From Novosphingobium sp. (GTDB lineage: Bacteria; Pseudomonadota; Alphaproteobacteria; Sphingomonadales; Sphingomonadaceae): 64,000 nt of DNA. Below the pieces are notes generated by a model. That model saw nothing but the letters and a program-made list of their open reading frames with translations, made no database searches and was not told the DNA's origin. The translations under genes and the position numbers were made by a program. Position 1 is the stretch's first letter. The number at the start of each line of letters is the position of its first letter. Location: the NCBI RefSeq assembly GCF_027531025.1, contig NZ_JAPZQX010000009.1, positions 124,001-188,000 on the forward strand, given 5' to 3'. This document shows positions 58,338-64,000 of the stretch, piece after piece.

Positions 58338-59024
58338 ATGATGCAGCAAGCCCCCCTGACCCGAATTTGCGGAGCGATCTATCTAGTCGTGGTGGCGACC
58401 GGCATTTTCAGCCTGGCCTATGTTCCCGGCCAGACCATGGTGCCGGGCGATCAGGTCGCCACGCTCGCAAGCATCCGGGCCAATGAAGCGCTTTACCGGA
58501 TGGGCGTGGCCGGCCTGCTGATCAACCAGCTGGCCTTCTTCGTGCTGCCGCTCGCCCTGTTCGCGCTGCTGGAGCAGATCGACCGGACCATGGCAAAGGT
58601 GATGGTGCTGGCCGCCCTCATCGGGATCCCGCTCGCGCTGGCCAGTGCGGCCGAACGGCTCGTCCTTTTGGACCTTGCGAATGGCACGCTGCCAGTGGCC
58701 CAGGGCTCCTTGACCGAGTTCGCTGCCGCAACGAGGGCCAGCGCCGGCAAGCTGATGCTGTTTGCCACGGCCTTCTGGGGCCTGTGGCTGCTGCCGTTCG
58801 GCTACCTGGTCTATCGTTCCGGCTTCCTGCCGCGGGTGCTTGGCGTCCTGCTGATGCTGGGCTGCGGCGGATACTTGATCAACCTGTTGGGGCTGATCAT
58901 TGTCCCGGGTTATGCCGAGATGACCATAGCCTCGGCCCTGCGCTGGCCGGCCACGCTGGGCGAGATCGGGATCTGCCTGTGGATGCTGGTGATCGGGGCG
59001 CGACCACGCGATCGCGCGGCCTGA
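58338..59024 (+). CDS. DUF4386 membrane protein
   Basis: A 228-residue protein with about six helices (ICGAIYLVVVATGIFSLAYV; GLLINQLAFFVLPLALFALL; FATAFWGLWLLPFGYLVYRSG; ALRWPATLGEIGICLWMLVIG). Matches the DUF4386 pattern, including SGFLPRVLGVLLMLGCGGYL. No known activity. It is monocistronic with an AT-rich promoter region bearing a palindrome. Confidence 0.88.
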   Translation: MMQQAPLTRICGAIYLVVVATGIFSLAYVPGQTMVPGDQVATLASIRANEALYRMGVAGLLINQLAFFVLPLALFALLEQIDRTMAKVMVLAALIGIPLALASAAERLVLLDLANGTLPVAQGSLTEFAAATRASAGKLMLFATAFWGLWLLPFGYLVYRSGFLPRVLGVLLMLGCGGYLINLLGLIIVPGYAEMTIASALRWPATLGEIGICLWMLVIGARPRDRAA

Positions 59025-59065
59025 TCGGCCTAAAGCGGATCACGGAAGGCTGCGGCCGAAGCGGA

Positions 59066-60052
59066 TCAACGCTTGTTGCGGTGTTCCCCGCGAACCCAGC
59101 GGACCGTGCCCGAGCTGGCGCGCATCACCACGCTGTCGGTGGTCATGACCCCGGTCTTGTGGCGCTTGACGCCCTTCAGCATCGAACCGTCGGTCACCCC
59201 GGTGGCGGCGAAGATGCAATCGCCCTTGGCCAGCTCGTCGCGGGTGTAGATCCGGTTCAGGTCCTCGATCCCCCACTTGCGGGCGCGGGCGCGCTCGTCC
59301 TCGTTGCGGAACACCAGCCGCCCGTTGAACTGCCCGCCGACACAGCGCAGCGCAGCGGCCGCGAGCACGCCTTCGGGCGCACCGCCCTGGCCCATGTAGA
59401 GATCGATATTGGTTTCCTCGTTGGTCACCGCGATCACCCCGGCCACGTCGCCATCGGGGATCAGCGCGATCCCGCAACCCAGTCCGCGCAGTTCGGCGAT
59501 AAGATCGGCATGGCGCGGCCGGTCGAGCACGCAAACAATGATCTCGTTCGGCTGGACGCCCTTGGCGGCGGCCACGGCCTTGACGTTCTCGGTCGGGCTC
59601 TTGGCCAGGTCGATGATCCCTTCGGGATAGCCCGGACCGACCGCCAACTTGTCCATGTAGACGTCGGGCGCGTTAAGCAGGTTGCCCTCTTCCGCCACGG
59701 CCAGCACGGCCAGCGCATTCGGCCCAGCCTTGGCGGTGATCGTCGTGCCTTCCAGCGGATCGAGCGCGATGTCGATCCGGGGGCCCTGGCCCTGCGCCGA
59801 ACCGACCTTTTCACCGATATAGAGCATCGGCGCCTCGTCGCGCTCGCCCTCGCCGATCACAACGGTGCCATCCATCGGCAGCTTGTTCAGCGCCTCGCGC
59901 ATGGCTTCGACGGCGGCGGCATCGGCGGCCTTCTCGTCGCCGCGCCCTATCAGGGTGGAAGCGGCGATCGCCGCTGCTTCGGTCACACGGACCATCTCGA
60001 GCACGAGAACGCGATCAAGCACCTTGCTGGCGGGGGTGGCGGTTTTGGTCAT
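59066..60052 (-). CDS. glpX: class II fructose-1,6-bisphosphatase
   Basis: Gluconeogenesis enzyme of 328 residues. Key motifs: VVIGEGERDEAPMLYIGEKVG (metal ligand Glu), DIALDPLEGTTITA near residue 93-105 and DGDVAGVIAVTN (substrate). Start ATG 60052; the upward extension of the frame is artefactual. Divergent from the secreted 60210 gene. In many sphingomonads it lies beside homoserine dehydrogenase, here 1.2 kb away. Confidence 0.96.
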   Translation of the reverse strand: MTKTATPASKVLDRVLVLEMVRVTEAAAIAASTLIGRGDEKAADAAAVEAMREALNKLPMDGTVVIGEGERDEAPMLYIGEKVGSAQGQGPRIDIALDPLEGTTITAKAGPNALAVLAVAEEGNLLNAPDVYMDKLAVGPGYPEGIIDLAKSPTENVKAVAAAKGVQPNEIIVCVLDRPRHADLIAELRGLGCGIALIPDGDVAGVIAVTNEETNIDLYMGQGGAPEGVLAAAALRCVGGQFNGRLVFRNEDERARARKWGIEDLNRIYTRDELAKGDCIFAATGVTDGSMLKGVKRHKTGVMTTDSVVMRASSGTVRWVRGEHRNKR

Positions 60053-60209
60053 GGTAAGGCCCGGGCTCCCAATAATGGCTGTTCTTGCATACCTATGCGG
60101 TCTGGGGCGCTTAGCCACCGCAAGTCGAACTGTCGAGTGCGCGAACGCCTTGCCAAGCATGCGCGCGGCAGGCAGCCTGTCCCGGTAGCCCGGGCAAGGA
60201 GGTCCCGCC

Positions 60210-60701
60210 ATGATCCTTACCAAGCCAACCCTTCGCGCCATCCTCGCCAGCGGGATCACCCTGGCCCTGTTCACCGCCGGTGCCGCCCGGGCCGAGGATC
60301 CACTGGTCGCCAGCCGTCTCACCGAGCGGGGCATGAAGTTCGAACTTGATGCCGATGGCGATTACAAGGTCACTTACAACTATGCCAAGGAAGGCCGCAG
60401 CCAGCTGGTCTTCGTCTCGGGCCGGACCGAGACGGTCGGCGGCCTGACGATCCGCGAGGTCTATTCGCCCGCCGCCCGGGTCGCCAAGGACGGGATCGAC
60501 GGAGCGAAAGCCCTCGAACTCCTCCGGCAGAGCGGTCGCAACAAGCTGGGTTCGTGGGAAATGCGCGGTGACGTGGTCTATCTGGTGATCAAGGTGCTGG
60601 ATTATCTGAGCGCCGCCCAGCTCGAAGCGGTGATGGATGTCGCCGCCGAGACGGCCGACAACATGGAGCTGGAGATCAGCGGCGCGCGCGACGATCTCTA
60701 G
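60210..60701 (+). CDS. exported protein of unknown function
   Basis: A 163-residue product with a signal peptide (residues 1-28, ASGITLALFTAGAARA) and a mature domain of alternating strands and helices (VASRLTERGMKFELDADGDYKV, YLVIKVLDYLSAAQLEAVMDV) that may follow the YbjN-like fold, tentatively. Ribosome-binding AGGAGG before ATG 60210. Followed by a second secreted protein on the same strand. Confidence 0.7.
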   Translation: MILTKPTLRAILASGITLALFTAGAARAEDPLVASRLTERGMKFELDADGDYKVTYNYAKEGRSQLVFVSGRTETVGGLTIREVYSPAARVAKDGIDGAKALELLRQSGRNKLGSWEMRGDVVYLVIKVLDYLSAAQLEAVMDVAAETADNMELEISGARDDL

Positions 60702-60764
60702 CCGCGCTCCCCGGCTTCGCCAGCATTCACAAGCGGTTAAGCCGTGCTCCGCTCCAACCCGGCG

Positions 60765-61244
60765 ATGCGCATGGGGGCTATTCTGGCATTACACCTGCTC
60801 TGGCTGGCGCCGGGACAAGCCGCGGCACAGTCCGGTGCGCTTGACGCTGTGGGTGAGGCCGAAGGCGAGCCCGCAGTCGATCCGGCTGTGCGGGCCCGGC
60901 TCGAAGCCGCCCGCCGCCGCACTGCGGTCACCTCGGTGCAAAGCCGCTGCGACCGTCCGCGCCAGGGTGACGAGATCGTGGTCTGCGTCGATCGCGGCGA
61001 GGATCTGCGCGTTCCCACCACGGCGGAGAGCGATCCGTCCTCGCTGGCCGCGCGGCGGGCGCGCAACAATGGCGTGCCGCTGGCCCCGCAGCTCGATCGC
61101 GGTTCGTGCAAGGGGCAGCCGGGCTGCATAGTCGGCGGCTGGACCCCGCCGCCGCTCTACCTGATCGACCTGAAGGCGATCCCCGAAGCCCCCGAAGGTT
61201 CGGACGCCGACAAGGTCGCCAAGGGCGAGCTGTCCGACCGTTAG
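60765..61244 (+). CDS. secreted cysteine-containing protein of unknown function
   Basis: A 159-residue product. Signal peptide MRMGAILALHLLWLAPGQAAA is cleaved near AAQ; the mature part has Cys in SRCDRPRQGDEIVVCVDRGE and SCKGQPGCIVGG, so two disulfides are likely. Starts at ATG 60765 or 60771; GTG 60744 is a longer, less likely choice. No family recognised. It converges with the homoserine dehydrogenase gene, 11 bp away. Confidence 0.68.
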   Translation: MRMGAILALHLLWLAPGQAAAQSGALDAVGEAEGEPAVDPAVRARLEAARRRTAVTSVQSRCDRPRQGDEIVVCVDRGEDLRVPTTAESDPSSLAARRARNNGVPLAPQLDRGSCKGQPGCIVGGWTPPPLYLIDLKAIPEAPEGSDADKVAKGELSDR

Positions 61245-61255
61245 GGCCGGGCCGC

Positions 61256-62551
61256 TCAATCCCCCAGGATCTGCAGCACCAGCGGCGGCTCGGTGAGGCT
61301 CTCGGAGCCTTCCAGGAGCCGCACCGCCTCGGCCACGGCGCTTTCCGGGCCTTCGTGGGTGACCATGGCGACCATCACCGCCCCGGCATCGCCCGCACGG
61401 CCCTTCTGGATCAGGCTTTCGATCGAGACACCGGCATCGCGCATCGCGGCGGTGATTTCGGCCAGCACGCCTGGCCGGTCGGCCACCATGAAGCGCAGAT
61501 AGGCCCGGCCCTGGCGGTGCCCGGTGGGGGCCGGAACCATGGCTTCAAGCTCGGCCACGGGAACGGAGAACGGCGCCCCGATTTCGCCCCGCGCAATGTC
61601 GATCAGGTCGGCCACCACGGCGCTCGCCGTCGGCCCCTCGCCCGCGCCCGCGCCCTGGAACAGCAGCCGACCCGAAAAGTTGCCTTCCGCCACCACGGCA
61701 TTGGTTGCCCCGTCGACATGGGCCAGCGGGTGATCGAACGGGACGAGATGCGGCTGGACGCGCTGGAACAGCTGGCCATCACCGGCTTCGGCCATGCCGA
61801 TCAGGCGGATTACATAGCCCAGCGCATCGGCCTGGGCGATGTCGGCGGCCTTCAGCCGGGTGATCCCGGTGGTATCCACGCCGGGGAAGTCGATCTGGCT
61901 GCCAAAGGCGATGGCCGCCAGGATCGACAGCTTGTGCGCCGCGTCGGTCCCCTCGATGTCAAAGGCCGGATCGGCCTCGGCATAACCCTTGGCCTGGGCC
62001 TCGCGCAGCACGTCGGCGAAATCGCGGCCGGTGTCTTCCATGGTCGAGAGGATGTAATTGCAGGTCCCGTTGAGGATGCCATAGACCCGCTCGATCGCAT
62101 TGGCTGCGGCCCCTTCGCGCAGGCCCTTGATCACCGGGATGCCCCCGGCCACCGCCGCTTCGAACTTCAGTGCCACCTTGGCCGCCTCGGCCTTGGCCGC
62201 CAGTTCCAGCCCGTGGTGCGCGATCATCGCCTTGTTGGCGGTGACGAAGGCCTTGCCAGCCTCGATCGTCGCGCGGGCACAGGCCAGCGCCGGGCCATCG
62301 GCCCCGCCGACCAGTTCGACCACCACGTCGACATCCGGGCGTTCGCCCAGGATCACCATGTCATCGTCCCATGTATAGGGCGCCAGATCGACCGACCGCT
62401 TCTTGCGCCGGTCGCGCGCACTGACCGTGGTGACCACGATCGGCCGCCCGGCCCGGCGCGCGATCAGCGCGGCATTGGCCTCGACCAGCCGGATCACCCC
62501 GGCGCCGACCGTCCCTAGTCCTGCCAGCCCCACTCTCAACGGTTCAGCCAT
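61256..62551 (-). CDS. hom: homoserine dehydrogenase
   Basis: NAD(P)-dependent reduction of aspartate semialdehyde to homoserine. 431 residues: N-terminal Rossmann motif GLAGLGTVGAGVI, substrate and catalytic region KFEAAVAGGIPVIKGLREG with GILNGTCNYIL and DPAFDIEGTDAAHKLSIL, and the C-terminal ACT domain (YLRFMVADRPGVLAEI) for feedback by threonine. Start ATG 62551; the extension to 62710 is spurious. Confidence 0.97.
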   Translation of the reverse strand: MAEPLRVGLAGLGTVGAGVIRLVEANAALIARRAGRPIVVTTVSARDRRKKRSVDLAPYTWDDDMVILGERPDVDVVVELVGGADGPALACARATIEAGKAFVTANKAMIAHHGLELAAKAEAAKVALKFEAAVAGGIPVIKGLREGAAANAIERVYGILNGTCNYILSTMEDTGRDFADVLREAQAKGYAEADPAFDIEGTDAAHKLSILAAIAFGSQIDFPGVDTTGITRLKAADIAQADALGYVIRLIGMAEAGDGQLFQRVQPHLVPFDHPLAHVDGATNAVVAEGNFSGRLLFQGAGAGEGPTASAVVADLIDIARGEIGAPFSVPVAELEAMVPAPTGHRQGRAYLRFMVADRPGVLAEITAAMRDAGVSIESLIQKGRAGDAGAVMVAMVTHEGPESAVAEAVRLLEGSESLTEPPLVLQILGD

Positions 62552-62615
62552 CTGCGGCCCCCTTTCGCCCGCGCGCCCTATGCCAGCCGCGCCAGCGGCG
62601 CAACCATCGGCCGCG

Positions 62616-63518
62616 TCAGCGACGCACCCGCTCGCATGGACCAAGCTGGTCGAGCACGAAGCGATAGTCGCGTCCGGCCGCCTGCCGCTCGGCCGGACTG
62701 CCCGAGACATTGGCCCCGCCTGGCAGCAACGGCGGCAGGAAGCAGGCCAGGCGATACCAGGTCAGGCTTTCGCGCTGCGGCGGCGGCGCATCGGTTTCGA
62801 CCACTTCGGAAAACGAGACGGTCCAGCGCGGCGGCGCACCGGCGCTGCGGGTAACCGTGATCGCCGCCGGTTCGCCCGCCGCCGTGGCCAGGAAGAACTG
62901 GGTCTCGCCTTCTCCGGCAAGCTCCCCGGCGACATGGATCGCCTCGCGCACGCCGGTAACCCGCAACGGCGCGCCCGGGGCATAAAGCTCGGCCAGGATG
63001 CCCTTCACCCGTTCTTCCAGCATCGGATCCCACAGGATCTGGGCGTCGGGTGCCACCAGCTGCAGTTCGCCGGGACGGGCCGCGACCGGGCGGGCGAAGA
63101 TCACCACGCTGCGCTTGCCCAGCTTGGGCGGCTTGCCCTTGGCATCGCGCGGCACGTCGACCAGGTAACGGATTGCCTCCCCCAGTGCGGTGCGCCCGCC
63201 CAGTACGGCCTCGGTCCGCGCCTCGATATAGAGCCGCGCCCAGCCGGGGCGCAGGCCGGGGGCGCGGGCCGACTCTACCTCCGCTGCCTTGCGTACCTGC
63301 GCGCGGACCACGAGCGGCGCGGCATCGGCAAGGTCGGTCAGGTCAGCATAGCTGGGTACGGGCAACTGCGCCGGGAGCGGCGCCGGCGCGGCCGCTGCAC
63401 GGGCCGCCCGCGGCGGCGAATCAGCCTTTAGCTGGGCCGGAACCAGCAGGGCCAGGGCCAGCATCGCGCCGGCGCGCCAAGCGCTTGGCAGCGAGCCGTT
63501 TAAGCGGGAGGGGAGCAT
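62616..63518 (-). CDS. exported protein of unknown function
   Basis: A 300-residue product with a signal peptide (AGAMLALALLVPAQLKAD, cleaved near ADS) and an Ala/Pro-rich linker, then a beta-rich domain (AAPLVVRAQVRKAAEVESAR, LYIEARTEAVLGG, YLVDVPRDAKGKPPKLGKRSVVIFA) as in secreted adaptor proteins. Cys at the end (CFLPP and LGPCERV). Not recognised. Monocistronic, 64 bp upstream of hom on the same strand. Confidence 0.7.
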   Translation of the reverse strand: MLPSRLNGSLPSAWRAGAMLALALLVPAQLKADSPPRAARAAAAPAPLPAQLPVPSYADLTDLADAAPLVVRAQVRKAAEVESARAPGLRPGWARLYIEARTEAVLGGRTALGEAIRYLVDVPRDAKGKPPKLGKRSVVIFARPVAARPGELQLVAPDAQILWDPMLEERVKGILAELYAPGAPLRVTGVREAIHVAGELAGEGETQFFLATAAGEPAAITVTRSAGAPPRWTVSFSEVVETDAPPPQRESLTWYRLACFLPPLLPGGANVSGSPAERQAAGRDYRFVLDQLGPCERVRR

Positions 63519-63840
63519 TTCCGAAGCCTTCCAATCACGGTCCTACCCGCAGATTCAGCGGGCCTTTCAGTCTGTTCCAGCTTAACACAGGTGAATCGCG
63601 CGTTAATGGATAAAGCGTTGCGTGTCTGCGCCCTCGCGGCTAAAGCACGAGGAAATCCGTGCCATAGAACAACAAGGGCACGCATTCTGATCCGACCGGG
63701 CAACTGGCAGAGCCGGAAGATCCGGGTGGGTCGGCAGGGTGGATATTAAGATTTTGGGTGCCCGTGCCTTTACTGGGGTACGGTCACCGGGTCCCGGGTT
63801 TTGGCCCGGGACGGGGACTGACTAGGAGTGATGCGTCTGA
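63519..63840. other. 322-bp intergenic region before the tonB-like gene
   Basis: No gene of meaningful length seen. A perfect stem GTCCCGGG/CCCGGGAC lies at 63791-63812, and AGGAG at 63824-63828 serves the tonB-like start. The stretch between 63540 and 63760 is lower in GC and should hold promoters for both flanking genes. Confidence 0.45.
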
Positions 63841-64000
63841 ATGGCTTACGCAGATCGTGATAGAACAACCGAGAATACGGTCGGGATGATAATCTCTGCC
63901 GTGCTCATCGCGGTAGTCGGTTGGGCCCTTGTTTCGGGCTTGGCCTACGAAGGCGTGAAAGAGCTCGTCAAGAAGGTAACGACCGTCGACATCAAGGAAC
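63841..64000 (+). CDS. TonB-family energy transducer, N-terminus (partial, off right edge)
   Basis: The window ends inside this gene. Its first 53 residues give a short cytoplasmic start (MAYADRDRTTENTVGM), one transmembrane helix (IISAVLIAVVGWALVSGLAY, residues about 17-36) and a basic linker GVKELVKKVTTVDIKE typical of sphingomonad TonB proteins, where the VTTVDIKE stretch precedes the Pro-rich region. Start ATG 63841 is 12 bases after AGGAG, slightly long. Codon choice (AGA, ACA, GAT) is less GC-rich than neighbours. Confidence 0.85.
   Translation, partial: MAYADRDRTTENTVGMIISAVLIAVVGWALVSGLAYEGVKELVKKVTTVDIKE

Noticed and set aside
58784-60349. 521-codon plus frame across glpX
   Set aside because: Antisense to class II fructose bisphosphatase; no motifs.

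Overview
The window is a high-GC alphaproteobacterial chromosome segment, almost certainly from the order Sphingomonadales (Novosphingobium/Erythrobacter-like; genus not fixed). The evidence is a serine palmitoyltransferase with its own acyl carrier protein (sphingolipids), CtrA and DivK, an LptC/LptA pair, an exosortase A-type polysaccharide locus at the left edge, and a proline-rich OmpA-family protein. About 60 protein genes are supported. No rRNA, tRNA or CRISPR array was seen. Most long antisense reading frames are by-products of high GC and were discarded.

Layout. 0.1-4 kb: end of an exosortase A-associated polysaccharide cluster (acyltransferase, O-glycosylation ligase-like Wzy, an unlisted 59-residue membrane ORF, glycosyltransferase). 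4-12 kb: membrane-anchored Ala/Pro-rich protein, then gltB-gltD for ammonia assimilation. 12-16 kb: YVTN propeller, pirin, ATP-grasp enzyme, uracil-DNA glycosylase, RNase D. 16-20 kb: lptC-lptA followed by a nucleotidyltransferase and a WcaI-type glycosyltransferase (envelope polysaccharide). 20-27 kb: two small membrane proteins, mutS, malic enzyme maeB, a TauE-like transporter, trmB. 27-31 kb: ctrA, DUF4112, a peptide-binding lipoprotein, PilZ and dksA. 31-34.7 kb: a Sel1-type protein and a tightly overlapping minus-strand operon (DUF3572, HAD, RidA, GDPD, FemAB-like). 34.7-37.4 kb: divK, ACP, spt and an SDR, the sphingolipid module. 37.4-40.2 kb: yqaA-gst-serine hydrolase operon with ATGA overlaps.

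40.3-43.9 kb is the most unusual part. It is the remnant of a gene-transfer-agent/prophage head locus: small terminase, large terminase and the N-terminal two thirds of a portal protein, joined by an out-of-frame deletion to the end of a DUF2793 gene that normally lies at the far end of such clusters. Between terminase and portal sits a small GIY-YIG nuclease gene bracketed by inverted pairs of REP-like palindromes, with a perfect 31-bp inverted repeat around the gene. This looks like a REP-associated nuclease cassette comparable in layout to RAYT/REP systems.

44-52.6 kb: ompA with a strong terminator, sodC, MFS transporter, queC, DUF3617, the argD-argF-hslO operon, and a double cold-shock-domain protein with a glycine/arginine-rich N-terminus. 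52.9-58.2 kb: a DUF442 sulfurtransferase-like protein, sterol desaturase-family hydroxylase, GMC oxidoreductase (its 3' end is duplicated behind it with a large hairpin between), hisN and prs. 58.3-64 kb: DUF4386, glpX, two secreted proteins, homoserine dehydrogenase, another secreted protein, and the first 53 codons of a TonB-family protein that runs off the right edge.
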